DNA of 19,628 bases, from NCBI GenBank assembly GCA_943349675.1, contig CALQZN010000010.1:1-19628 (forward strand), given 5' to 3'. Below the pieces are notes generated by a model. It was given only the letters and a program-made list of their open reading frames with translations. It did not search any database and was not told the origin of the DNA. This DNA is from Candidatus Nomurabacteria bacterium (GTDB lineage: Bacteria > Patescibacteriota > Minisyncoccia > Phycocordibacterales > SBAW01). The translations under genes were made by a program, and so were the position numbers. Below, in pieces: positions 5,505-12,082 of this stretch (the first letter of the stretch is position 1; every line of letters begins with the position of its first letter).

Positions 5505-5897
5505 TTAGAGGATGATATTCTCAAAGAGCTCTACCCTCCCCTTTTTGGCTTCAAGGTCAATGTATACACAGGCCAAATCTATCTGCCAGGCAACACTTTC
5601 CGGCACTTTCTTATCAAGCAAATAGGTCTGTATTGCTCGATGCAACCTTTGAACCTTCTTTGGGTGCATATTTTCCTCCGGGCGCACTGTTTCACGTGAA
5701 AGATTAGAGCTTGATTCACGTGAAACAGACTTTACCTCCACAAACCTCAAAACACCTCCCTTTTTCGCCACAATATCAATTTCTCCCCATGGCTTCCAAT
5801 AATTCTGCTGAATTAAGGAAAAACCCTCTCGCCTAAGGTATGTACAGGCAATATCTTCCCCAATATCCCCTATTTTACGTTTTTCACTTTTTGCCAT
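5505..5897 (-). CDS. yraN: YraN / UPF0102 family endonuclease-fold protein
   Basis: 130 residues, the normal family length. The pattern is complete: KIGDIGEDIACTYLRREGFSLIQQNYW (G-x-x-G-E-x-x-A, then L), GEIDIVAKKGGVLRFVEVKS (the E-I-D-I-V and F-V-E-V-K-x-R core of the restriction-endonuclease-like fold), and HPKKVQRLHRAIQTYL near the middle. The molecular role of the family is not settled; a Holliday-junction-resolvase-like nuclease fold is proposed. Two near-perfect parS sites lie inside the gene and both read as Ser-Arg-Glu (VSRES and LSRETV), extending the usual loop between the core and the C-terminal helix. A third parS-like site starts at the start codon, so segregation sequence and gene are interleaved. 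Confidence 0.9.
   Translation of the reverse strand: MAKSEKRKIGDIGEDIACTYLRREGFSLIQQNYWKPWGEIDIVAKKGGVLRFVEVKSVSRESSSNLSRETVRPEENMHPKKVQRLHRAIQTYLLDKKVPESVAWQIDLACVYIDLEAKKGRVELFENIIL
5688..5703. promoter_or_regulatory. parS site 1 (15/16)
   Basis: TGTTTCACGTGAAAGA differs from the ParB-binding consensus TGTTTCACGTGAAACA at one base. It lies inside yraN, with its centre 24 bases from that of the next site. Confidence 0.82.
5712..5727. promoter_or_regulatory. parS site 2 (15/16)
   Basis: TGATTCACGTGAAACA differs from the consensus at one base. Two such close matches 24 bases apart are very unlikely by chance. Confidence 0.82.
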
Positions 5898-5912
5898 GGT
5901 TCACATGAAACA
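5897..5912. promoter_or_regulatory. parS-like site 3 (14/16)
   Basis: TGGTTCACATGAAACA, with two mismatches, one in the central CACGTG. It abuts the yraN start codon. Confidence 0.5.
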
Positions 5913-5939
5913 TGTAACCTTAGAAACACTTACAGCTAT

Positions 5940-6060
5940 TTAATGGCTTAAACACAGTCTTACGGTCTTCTTAAGGATATGTCCTTAATACACATGTCCC
6001 CAAGGTTATCCACAGAAATGGGGGATTACTGTCTTTTTAATTTTGTGTCGAAAAGTAGTA
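5940..6060. other. AT-rich intergenic region with DnaA box
   Basis: No gene. It contains the near-palindrome TTAAGGATATGTCCTTAA (about 5970-5987), a perfect DnaA box TTATCCACA at 6006-6014 and AT-rich sequence to the right. It is flanked by parS sites on both sides (5897 and 6372). It is a candidate replication-initiation or DnaA-regulated region; this is inference. Confidence 0.4.
6006..6014 (+). promoter_or_regulatory. DnaA box (perfect TTATCCACA)
   Basis: Exact match to the high-affinity DnaA box, in an intergenic region 100 bases upstream of tRNA-Gly(GCC). Confidence 0.6.
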
Positions 6061-6080
6061 GTTACTTAAATATTTTATGT

Positions 6081-6086
6081 TATAGT
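6081..6086 (+). promoter_or_regulatory. -10 box of tRNA-Gly(GCC)
   Basis: TATAGT, 19 bases before the mature tRNA 5' end, in AT-rich sequence. No clear -35 is seen. Confidence 0.5.
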
Positions 6087-6105
6087 AGCGAACGTAAGAA
6101 TATAA

Positions 6106-6176
6106 GCGGCCATAGTTTAGTGGTATGACGGCTCCTTGCCAAGGAGCAGATGGGAGTTCGATTCTCCCTGGCCGCA
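6106..6176 (+). tRNA. tRNA-Gly(GCC)
   Basis: 71 bases: acceptor GCGGCCA/TGGCCGC with discriminator A, anticodon stem GCTCC/GGAGC with loop TTGCCAA (anticodon GCC), T arm GGGAG-TTCGATT-CTCCC. The next bases are CAG, so CCA is not encoded. It is the second glycine tRNA in the window. Confidence 0.94.
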
Positions 6177-6251
6177 CAGAGTTAGGTAATTTCAGCAGGA
6201 TTCGGTCGCTTTAGGCTTTTTGTGGTCACGAATAATTCTTCTCTCATTTTG

Positions 6252-6323
6252 TGCTCCCGCCAGGATTCGAACCTGGAACAACTGCTTCGAAGGCAGGCAT
6301 GATATCCATTTCACTACGAGAGC
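6252..6323 (-). tRNA. tRNA-Arg(UCG)
   Basis: 72 bases on the minus strand: acceptor GCTCTCG/CGGGAGC with discriminator A, anticodon loop CTTCGAA (anticodon TCG) on a stem with four good pairs and one mismatch at its outer end, and T arm CCAGG-TTCGAAT-CCTGG. No encoded CCA. It converges with tRNA-Gly(GCC). A likely promoter, TTGGCT-17-CACAAT on the minus strand, overlaps the divergent cca promoter. Confidence 0.9.
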
Positions 6324-6324
6324 G

Positions 6325-6333
6325 TGCTACGAT
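6325..6333 (+). promoter_or_regulatory. extended -10 promoter of cca, leaderless
   Basis: TGC-TACGAT ends six bases before the ATG at 6340. The same TGCTACGAT nonamer sits before rpsO (12067-12075). It shows that the reading frame open upstream through the tRNA is not translated. Confidence 0.65.
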
Positions 6334-6339
6334 TGTGCC

Positions 6340-7812
6340 ATGCAACTCCGCCCAAGCCAAATACCAGCCGATGTTTCACGAATAACAAAAACCTTTGAAG
6401 ATGCGGGTTTTGAGGCGTGGATAGTAGGGGGGTGTGTGCGCGACTTACTGCTGGGCCGCAAACCTAAAGACTGGGATATCACAACCAACGCCACGCCCGA
6501 GCAAATCCAAGGATTGTTTGAAAATACGTTCTATAGCAACGATTTTGGCACCGTAGGCATCGTTACCGATGACGCGGCAGACGAAAGTTTGAAGGTGGTT
6601 GAGGCTACGCCATACCGCGTGGAAGGGAAGTACAGTGACGCACGACGGCCAGACAGTGTTATTTTTAGCCAAAATATCGAAGACGACCTGCGACGGCGCG
6701 ACTTTACCATCAACGCACTCGCGTACAACACCAAAGGCGAGCTTTTAGACTTCTACGGCGGCATAAAAGACATAGACGCCGGACTCATACGCGCAGTAGG
6801 GGTCGCGACCGAGCGGTTTGACGAGGATGCACTGCGTATTTTGCGCGCAGTACGTATTTCTGCCGAACTTGATTTCGCTATAGAAGCCTCTACAAAGGCC
6901 GCAATGCAGCAGTGTGGCAATCAGCTCGCAAAGATATCGAAAGAGCGCGTACGCGATGAATTTGCGCGAATTATAGGCTCTCAAAAGCCAATGCCGGCTT
7001 TGATACTTGCTCGAGAGCTAGGGATTTTGCAGTACATCGCTCCGGATATAGAAAAAGGGCTAGGGGTAGAGCAAAATCAGGCACATAGCTTTGACGTGCT
7101 CGAACATAACCTGCGATCTTTGCAGCATGCAGCAGACAAGGACTGGAGCTTTGATATACGGCTTTCGGCTTTGTTTCACGATGTAGGCAAGCCTGCCAGC
7201 CGTAGATGGTCAGATGAGAAACACGACTGGACCTTCCATGGCCATGACGTAGTGGGGGCAAAAATCACCAAAAAAGCCTTAGAAAACCTTAAATTTTCAC
7301 GTGAAACAGTCGAAAAAGCCACAAAAATGGTGCGTTGGCACATGTTCTTCTCCGACCCAGACAAAGTCACTCTTTCAGCTGTGCGGCGCATCATAGCTAA
7401 TGTAGGCCGCGAGAATATAGAAGATTTAGTCAAACTCCGTATCTGCGACCGCATCGGCACCGGCCGCCCCAAAGAGCAGCCATTTAGACTTCGCAAGTAT
7501 CAAGCAATGATAGACCAAGCACTGCGTGACCCAATCTCTGTAGCCATGCTCAAGATTGACGGCAAACGCTTGATGGACGTAACAGGGGAGAAGCCGGGCC
7601 CAAGACTAGGCTGGTTGTTGCACGCCCTTTTGGAAGAGGTGTTGGATGATCCAGAACGAAATACTACGGAGTATTTAGATACGAAGGCAAAGGAGTTTGC
7701 AAAACTAACAGATGCAGATTTGAAATCTAAAGGACAAGAGGCAAAAGAGCGAAAAGAGCAAGCAGAGCAAGCAGATTTGGACGAGATCAACAAAAAATAT
7801 TTCGTAAACTAA
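6340..7812 (+). CDS. cca: CCA tRNA nucleotidyltransferase with HD domain
   Basis: 490 residues from ATG 6340. The N-terminal nucleotidyltransferase head shows AWIVGGCVRDLLLGR and KDWDITTNATPEQ (GG at 30-31, catalytic acids D44 and D46), then RRRDFTINALAYN (about 118-130) and EDALRILRAVRISAELDF, the class II CCA-enzyme signature. An HD phosphohydrolase domain follows (H280-D281 in LFHDVGKP). The last 50 residues are charged and helical. The enzyme adds or repairs the 3' CCA of tRNAs without a template. It is essential here because none of the four tRNA genes encodes CCA. Two parS-like sites lie inside the gene (6372 and 7293), in the same codon phase as those in yraN. Confidence 0.93.
   Translation: MQLRPSQIPADVSRITKTFEDAGFEAWIVGGCVRDLLLGRKPKDWDITTNATPEQIQGLFENTFYSNDFGTVGIVTDDAADESLKVVEATPYRVEGKYSDARRPDSVIFSQNIEDDLRRRDFTINALAYNTKGELLDFYGGIKDIDAGLIRAVGVATERFDEDALRILRAVRISAELDFAIEASTKAAMQQCGNQLAKISKERVRDEFARIIGSQKPMPALILARELGILQYIAPDIEKGLGVEQNQAHSFDVLEHNLRSLQHAADKDWSFDIRLSALFHDVGKPASRRWSDEKHDWTFHGHDVVGAKITKKALENLKFSRETVEKATKMVRWHMFFSDPDKVTLSAVRRIIANVGRENIEDLVKLRICDRIGTGRPKEQPFRLRKYQAMIDQALRDPISVAMLKIDGKRLMDVTGEKPGPRLGWLLHALLEEVLDDPERNTTEYLDTKAKEFAKLTDADLKSKGQEAKERKEQAEQADLDEINKKYFVN
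6372..6387. promoter_or_regulatory. parS-like site (13/16, broken centre)
   Basis: TGTTTCACGAATAACA has a perfect left half and outer right half, but three central mismatches. Binding is doubtful; it may be a decayed site. Confidence 0.25.
7293..7308. promoter_or_regulatory. parS site 4 (14/16)
   Basis: ATTTTCACGTGAAACA keeps the full 12-base core except the outer two left bases. It is located inside cca. Confidence 0.6.
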
Positions 7813-7848
7813 GCAACAAAACTGAAGGCTTTGTCCTTTACATTTCTG

Positions 7849-7857
7849 TTATCCACA
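7849..7857 (+). promoter_or_regulatory. DnaA box (perfect TTATCCACA)
   Basis: Exact match, flanked on both sides within 15 bases by TGTCCTTTACA. Confidence 0.6.
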
Positions 7858-8161
7858 CGTATGTCCTTTACACTGTCCTTAATGGGGCGCATAGTTACTT
7901 CAGACATAAACAGCTCAACTATATTTAGAAACGGGACAGCCACCGATTTTAGATGTAGCTAGCTTTATTATTTTGCCCTGGATAATAAAATTAGGAGCAC
8001 CAGTACATTTGTGCGAAATAGCGCGCGCACGTTAGTGTTATCTTGCAGCTCAATATTACATTTGAGCGAGTACGAAAAACGAACAACATTAGTCATATAT
8101 TTTTGACACCAAACGTATTTCGTTTAGTTCTTAAAGAAGAGCTACAAGATTCCAACACCCG

Positions 8162-8188
8162 CCCCCGACCAATCTCCGTTGTCGGGGG
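8162..8188. other. GC-rich hairpin, role unknown
   Basis: CCCCCGAC pairs perfectly with GTCGGGGG over an 11-base loop. Neither strand has a good U-tract, so it is a poor intrinsic terminator. It lies about 50 bases beyond the stop of the TrmB-like gene. Confidence 0.4.
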
Positions 8189-8235
8189 TTATTCGTACCC
8201 AAATTTTCAATACATAGACTGGGCCTATGGAGCTA

Positions 8236-8982
8236 CTACAAGCGGATTACAAGCGATTTCCACACTATTTCAAATATTTCACGCATTGTTTTAGCAACGT
8301 CTGCATTTTCAAGTGCTACCCCTTGGAGGTTTTTGTAGTCCTGGATACGTACAATATCGCCCACAACGTCTATTGCCACCTCCGACGAGTACTGTGCGGG
8401 TGGGACGATCTTCATTTTGCGGTTATATTTTGAATCATTTTCACGATATGACTGCAAAAGAGGGTCTTGTGGGACGATACCGCGCATTGTGATGCCTAAC
8501 TTCAACATCTTTTCTCCCCATTCGTCCTTAAAATAGGCCTTTAATTCTGGATCAACGTGCGCGTCAGTTGCCCAAAAACCAACCATTTCCTTACCCTCCA
8601 TCTCGTCGATTCGATACTCCATAAGCTGCTTTATACCGTGTATACCCTCAAAATAGGCTGTATTTACCTTAGTTTTCTCTCCTTTGGTAAGCGCCAAGAG
8701 CTCTGGCAGGCGTTTTTTAGCTAACTCCAACTTTTCTTGAGCCACAGCAAAGGCTTGGTCGGGCGGATTGGCAGTGTAAAGCTGTTTTTTGACCCGGGGA
8801 ACTCGACCCACCAACCCTTTGCGCACCAACTCGTCGAGCACCACATATGTGGTCGGTTTTTTGAGTCCACTCCTCTCCGAAATCGAGTAGGCAGAGGCCC
8901 TCCCGAGCTGCAAAAGTGCCGTGTATACTGCCGCCTCCTTTTCCTTCAATCCCAAAGTCTCGAGAGCTTCCTGTAGCTGCAT
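8236..8982 (-). CDS. TrmB-like transcriptional regulator
   Basis: 248 residues from ATG at 8980-8982. The N-terminal winged helix-turn-helix reads LQEALETLGLKEKEAAVYTALLQLGRASAYSISERSGLKKPTTYVVLDELVRKGLV, the TrmB pattern. A basic wing, a helical linker (about 95-115) and a C-terminal alpha/beta domain with YFEGIHGIKQL and a phospholipase-D-like arrangement follow. Such regulators are common in Patescibacteria and archaea; their ligands (sugars in archaeal TrmB) are unknown here. The ATG at 8982 is preferred over an upstream in-frame ATG at 9018 because TATACT (8990-8995, minus) ends seven bases before it. It is divergent from the orphan gene at 9200, which it could regulate. Confidence 0.82.
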   Translation of the reverse strand: MQLQEALETLGLKEKEAAVYTALLQLGRASAYSISERSGLKKPTTYVVLDELVRKGLVGRVPRVKKQLYTANPPDQAFAVAQEKLELAKKRLPELLALTKGEKTKVNTAYFEGIHGIKQLMEYRIDEMEGKEMVGFWATDAHVDPELKAYFKDEWGEKMLKLGITMRGIVPQDPLLQSYRENDSKYNRKMKIVPPAQYSSEVAIDVVGDIVRIQDYKNLQGVALENADVAKTMREIFEIVWKSLVIRL

Positions 8983-8989
8983 ATTTGGC

Positions 8990-8995
8990 AGTATA
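8990..8995 (-). promoter_or_regulatory. -10 box of the TrmB-like gene, leaderless
   Basis: TATACT on the minus strand with seven bases to the ATG, so the message should begin at the start codon. Confidence 0.65.
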
Positions 8996-9110
8996 TATGC
9001 CCTAAAACCCTTAGTCAATATTTTTGATGATTTAAAGTCTTATTTTAAATATATCCTTATTATATATAGCTAAAATAGCTCATTTGTAGTGATTATTTTA
9101 GTCATAATAC

Positions 9111-9138
9111 TTGACTTTTCTACATTTTCACGTATACT
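9111..9138 (+). promoter_or_regulatory. strong consensus promoter of the 132-residue orphan
   Basis: TTGACT (9111-9116), 16-base spacer, TATACT (9133-9138). Transcription should start near 9145, leaving a leader of about 55 bases. This is one of the best -35/-10 pairs in the window. Confidence 0.7.
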
Positions 9139-9199
9139 ATGTTCAGATTCGAGTTCTCTCAAATATGCGCCGAAAGTGCTGTAACAACAGGAGCCAAAC

Positions 9200-9598
9200 A
9201 TGAAGACCTTTACCGAACTACTAACCGAGCGCAACATTAACGCGGCAGAGTATGCCGAAATTGTGAAAGCGCTTGATGATAAGACTGAGTACGAAAGCGG
9301 GCCGCACAACCATGGCCGCTACCGCATATTCTATAGTCGCTGGATCTACGACCTTATGCCATACAAAGGAGGCTTTGTAATCCTCGAGGGCAAAAAGATC
9401 GTGGAAGAAAGACTCAGACACCATTTTGTTATGTATGGACACAAGGTCTTCTTTTTCAATAAATATGGAGAGAGTCTAGAGCTGGGAAGCCGCGCGTGGC
9501 CCCTTTTAAAGGGTCATCCGCAAGATTCTCACAACTATCGCTCTAAAATTATTGGGGCGGAGGAGCTAGAAGGTAGGTGGGCGGTAGAGCTACGATGA
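9200..9598 (+). CDS. hypothetical protein (132 residues)
   Basis: ATG at 9200 with Shine-Dalgarno AGGAG (9189-9193) six bases upstream, a consensus promoter and a terminator, so it is a well-formed single-gene unit. The product has an N-terminal helix (FTELLTERNINAAEYAEIVKAL) and a beta-rich aromatic middle (GRYRIFYSRWIYDLMPYKGGFVILEGKKI, then HHFVMYGHKVFFFNKYG). It has no membrane segment and no cysteines. I do not recognise the family. Divergence from the TrmB-like gene suggests possible regulation by it. Confidence 0.75.
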   Translation: MKTFTELLTERNINAAEYAEIVKALDDKTEYESGPHNHGRYRIFYSRWIYDLMPYKGGFVILEGKKIVEERLRHHFVMYGHKVFFFNKYGESLELGSRAWPLLKGHPQDSHNYRSKIIGAEELEGRWAVELR

Positions 9599-9610
9599 GG
9601 ATTCACCAAC

Positions 9611-9642
9611 AAAGTCGCCCTTGAGAAAGGCGGCTTTTTTTA
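9611..9642 (+). terminator. intrinsic terminator of the orphan gene
   Basis: AAAGTCGCC pairs with GGCGGCTTT (one mismatch) over a nine-base loop and runs directly into TTTT(T)ATTT. It lies 12 bases after the stop. Confidence 0.85.
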
Positions 9643-9682
9643 TTTAAACTCCAAAACAGTAGATCATGTAAGCCCATCCCAC

Positions 9683-9691
9683 TTATCCACA
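9683..9691 (+). promoter_or_regulatory. DnaA box (perfect TTATCCACA)
   Basis: Exact match in the intergenic region before xth. The inverted repeat TACAAAGG/CCTTTGTA (about 9701-9721) follows, and the variant box TGGGGATAA (TTATCCCCA on the minus strand) is at 9729-9737. Confidence 0.55.
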
Positions 9692-9776
9692 GTTTTGCTT
9701 ACAAAGGACTGACCTTTGTATATGAAGTTGGGGATAACTTTGGGCTGGGGTAGGGGACTACGATGGGCAGAAGAAA

Positions 9777-10604
9777 CTACTTAAGCTCCAAAAGGACGGG
9801 GCAGTGGTCGGAGCCCATGACTTCGGGGAGGATTTTGGCACTTTTGATGCGTGAAGTTAGGCTGCGGGAGGCAAAGAAGTAGTCGATGCGCCAGCCCACG
9901 TTGCGCTCGCGGGAGCGGGCAAAGTGGCTCCACCATGTGTAGTGGCCCGGCCCTTTGGTAAATAGGCGGAAGGTATCAACAAATCCAGCCTTAACAATCG
10001 CATCAATACCCTCACGCTCTTCTACTGTGTAGCCATGCTCGCCTTCGTTGGCTTTGGGGTTGGCCAAGTCGTCGGGGCCATGCGCCACATTTAAATCACC
10101 GCAAAAAATAACGGGCTTATCCTCCTCTAAACGTTTCATGTATGCCAAAAACGCCGGGTCCCACTGCTTGTGGCGCAGTTTGAGCCTGCTTAGGTCGGGT
10201 TTGGCGTTTGGGGTATAGGAAGTGATGACATAAAAATCGTCCAGTTCGACCGCAATGACCCGACCTTCGTCATTTGGGTCGCCATAACCGTCGTCGCTCA
10301 AGCCAAACTCCTCGCACAAATCCTGCGGAATGCCGTATTCAACAGAAAGAACATTTAAATCCTTCTTAACACCTCCTTGATTGATTTTTGTCTTAACAAA
10401 AATAGCCGTGCCGCTGTAGCCTTTGCGCTTGGCGGAGTGCCAATATTCCTCGTACTCGGGCAAATCGAGCACCGCTTGCCCCTTCTCGGCCTTGGTTTCT
10501 TGCAGGCACAGTACGTCGGGCTTGTACTTTGCTACAAATGGGGCAAACAAGCCCTTTTTGTGCACTGCACGTATGCCGTTTACGTTCCAGGAGATGAGTT
10601 TCAC
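9777..10604 (-). CDS. xth: exodeoxyribonuclease III (AP endonuclease)
   Basis: 275 residues starting MKLISWNVNGIRAV from GTG at 10602-10604. All family motifs are present: WNVNG (N of the active site), LCLQETKA (metal-binding E), the CGDLNVAH motif (D and N), and MGSDHCPV (catalytic D-H). It cleaves DNA at abasic sites and degrades 3' ends in base excision repair. A GTG six bases earlier (10610) is in frame but would start directly on the -10 TATGAT (10611-10616). The second GTG leaves a six-base gap and gives the canonical N-terminus. The gene has its own promoter and follows the peptidase gene at short distance on the same strand. Confidence 0.93.
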   Translation of the reverse strand: MKLISWNVNGIRAVHKKGLFAPFVAKYKPDVLCLQETKAEKGQAVLDLPEYEEYWHSAKRKGYSGTAIFVKTKINQGGVKKDLNVLSVEYGIPQDLCEEFGLSDDGYGDPNDEGRVIAVELDDFYVITSYTPNAKPDLSRLKLRHKQWDPAFLAYMKRLEEDKPVIFCGDLNVAHGPDDLANPKANEGEHGYTVEEREGIDAIVKAGFVDTFRLFTKGPGHYTWWSHFARSRERNVGWRIDYFFASRSLTSRIKSAKILPEVMGSDHCPVLLELK

Positions 10605-10610
10605 ACCCAC

Positions 10611-10619
10611 ATCATAGCA
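10611..10619 (-). promoter_or_regulatory. extended -10 promoter of xth, leaderless GTG
   Basis: TGC-TATGAT on the minus strand with six bases to GTG 10604. This spacing decides between the two possible GTG starts. Confidence 0.6.
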
Positions 10620-10629
10620 AATTCACTGG

Positions 10630-11064
10630 TTATATACCGCGCTCATTCTCTCGCATCCGCACTTCATGTTCGTCCATACCAAAATGGTGAGCAAACTCGT
10701 GCCATACCGTGTCGGCCACTATTTTGCGCACGTGTTCTTTATATATATCTTCCGACACGCCTTCTATGCCTACGCCATGCGAAGACTCTTGCGCTGCCGC
10801 ATCAAGAATAGGATTTTGAAAAATAGTTATAGTGTCGGGCAAGACCGCACCACCCACACCGTACATATCGCCACGCTCAGAGAGTGGCACACCATGGTAG
10901 TAACCAAGCAGTGTTTCATGCGGACCAAGACCCTCTCGCTGCCTCACTTCCGCCGACGGCTCATCATCTACAAGTAGCGCAACGTTTTTAATCTTTTTCT
11001 TTACCCACTCAGGTAGTAAATCGTATCCTTCTGCTACCAATGTTTCAAATTCCTCGCGCTGCAT
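10630..11064 (-). CDS. zincin-like metallopeptidase family protein
   Basis: 144 residues. It opens with MQREEFETLVAEGYDLLPEWV, the usual start of the small bacterial minimal-zincin family (PF06262 type), and holds HEFAHHFGMDE at 122-132, an HExxH zinc motif with an additional acidic residue downstream. The middle GLGPHETLLGYYHGVPL and PDTITIFQNPI also fit that family. No signal peptide is seen, so it is cytoplasmic; substrates are unknown. The ATG lies two bases after the recombinase stop codon, so the two are probably cotranscribed and translationally coupled. Confidence 0.85.
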   Translation of the reverse strand: MQREEFETLVAEGYDLLPEWVKKKIKNVALLVDDEPSAEVRQREGLGPHETLLGYYHGVPLSERGDMYGVGGAVLPDTITIFQNPILDAAAQESSHGVGIEGVSEDIYKEHVRKIVADTVWHEFAHHFGMDEHEVRMRENERGI

Positions 11065-11066
11065 AG

Positions 11067-11987
11067 TTACTTACGACGCTTGCCATGGAAAGCTTTGTGG
11101 ACTTCGTGCAAATGCTTGTCGGTGATGTGGGTGTAGACCTGGGTGGTAGCAATGTTGGAGTGGCCAAGGAGCGCCTGCACACTACGGAGGTCGGCACCGT
11201 TTTCCAAAAGGTCGGTCGCAAACGAGTGGCGGATGACGTGCGGCGTGACTTTACGGGTAATGCCAGCTTTTGTTGCATATTTTTTAACCAGACGCTCGAC
11301 CGAGCGTGGAGTGAGCCGCCCGCCCGAGGGAGACTTTTCTTTACTCCCCAAGTTGCGGCTCATCTGTACAAACAGCGCGTCGTCTATGTCGCCGCGTTTA
11401 TCAAGATAGTCTTTGATACAGCGCTTAGCAGCAGGGGAGAGGAATACTACCCGCACCTTTTCGCCTTTGCCACGGATAGAGAATTCGTCACGGGTTAAGT
11501 CCAGATCTCGGTTCAGACTGCAAAGCTCTGACACACGGAGACCTGTCGAGAAAAACAACTCGAGTATTGCCCTGTCTCGCAAGTCGCTCAGCGACGAGCC
11601 TTTGGGGCCCTCCATGAGCCGCTCGAGCTCGCCGGCGGTAATAAGATCGAGGTCGCGCGCACCCACCTTGGCTAGCTCTATGCGCTCGGGGTTGAGCGAC
11701 TCGATTTCGCGCTTGCGCAAAAACTTAAGGAACGCCCGCAAGGAAATCATGTAGTAATTCTGCGTCTTGTGCTTCATTGTGCCACTCGTCCCAGGTTGGC
11801 GGTTGAGGTGCAGGCGGAACTCACGCACAGTGCGCTCGTCGAGCTTGGCAGGGGAGGTGAGTTTGGTGTGGGCCAAAAAGCGCGAGAGGTAGCGGTCATA
11901 ATTCTCAACAGTTTTGATACTGCGACCTTTCTCAATCTCTAAATACTCCAAAAACTCGGTTTTGAGGCTTTTGAGGTCTTGTGCCAT
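11067..11987 (-). CDS. tyrosine recombinase, XerC/XerD-like
   Basis: 306 residues, normal Xer length. The N-terminal SAM-like domain (about 5-95) contains ENYDRYLSRFL. The catalytic domain has every residue: R151 (TGLRVSEL), K174 (RGKGEKVR), H250-x2-R253 (HVIRHSFATDLL), H276 (LLGHSN) and Y285 (TQVYTHIT). Xer enzymes resolve chromosome dimers at dif. Patescibacteria often carry a single Xer. The full length and the absence of nearby phage genes favour a housekeeping role over an integrase. A dif site was not recognised in the window. The start is preceded on the minus strand by TAGATA (11996-12001), eight bases from the ATG. Confidence 0.9.
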   Translation of the reverse strand: MAQDLKSLKTEFLEYLEIEKGRSIKTVENYDRYLSRFLAHTKLTSPAKLDERTVREFRLHLNRQPGTSGTMKHKTQNYYMISLRAFLKFLRKREIESLNPERIELAKVGARDLDLITAGELERLMEGPKGSSLSDLRDRAILELFFSTGLRVSELCSLNRDLDLTRDEFSIRGKGEKVRVVFLSPAAKRCIKDYLDKRGDIDDALFVQMSRNLGSKEKSPSGGRLTPRSVERLVKKYATKAGITRKVTPHVIRHSFATDLLENGADLRSVQALLGHSNIATTQVYTHITDKHLHEVHKAFHGKRRK

Positions 11988-11995
11988 ACGTTACA

Positions 11996-12001
11996 TATCT
12001 A
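11996..12001 (-). promoter_or_regulatory. -10 box of the recombinase gene, leaderless
   Basis: TAGATA with eight bases to the ATG. It is divergent from rpsO, whose -10 begins 69 bases away. Confidence 0.45.
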
Positions 12002-12066
12002 GTGTCGCACAATTTTACCCGGGCACCAACGCCCGGGGCGCAGCCCTTGCAAAATCCAGCTGCCTG

Positions 12067-12075
12067 TGCTACGAT
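12067..12075 (+). promoter_or_regulatory. extended -10 promoter of rpsO, leaderless
   Basis: TGC-TACGAT, identical to the cca promoter, with seven bases to the ATG at 12083. No Shine-Dalgarno is present, which is notable for a ribosomal protein gene. Confidence 0.65.
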
Positions 12076-12082
12076 ATGCGTC

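Larger units (their letters stand above)
7813..8235. other. 423-base intergenic region, no gene seen
   Basis: Contents from left: TGTCCTTTACA at about 7832, a perfect DnaA box at 7849-7857, TGTCCTTTACA again at about 7863, TGTCCTTAAT at about 7874, an AT-rich inverted repeat TTTATTAT/ATAATAAA (7964-7989), and a GC-rich hairpin at 8162-8188. Short open frames here lack ribosome sites and motifs. The region may be part of an origin or code for a structured RNA; neither is shown. Confidence 0.4.

Noticed and set aside
6220..6339. 40-residue N-terminal extension of the CCA-adding enzyme
   Set aside because: It reads through the antisense of tRNA-Arg and upstream of the TGCTACGAT promoter; the family N-terminus fits ATG 6340.
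8150..8200. Possible tRNA or tRNA fragment (GATTCCAAC next to a GC stem)
   Set aside because: The loop is 11 bases, no T-loop consensus GTTCRA, and no acceptor or anticodon arm could be folded.
8043..8294. 83-codon open frame in the intergenic region
   Set aside because: TTG start, no ribosome site, runs through the GC hairpin and into the antisense of the TrmB-like gene.
11067..11987. Mobile-element integrase
   Set aside because: Full-length Xer-type protein beside housekeeping genes, with no attachment repeats, phage genes or excisionase nearby.
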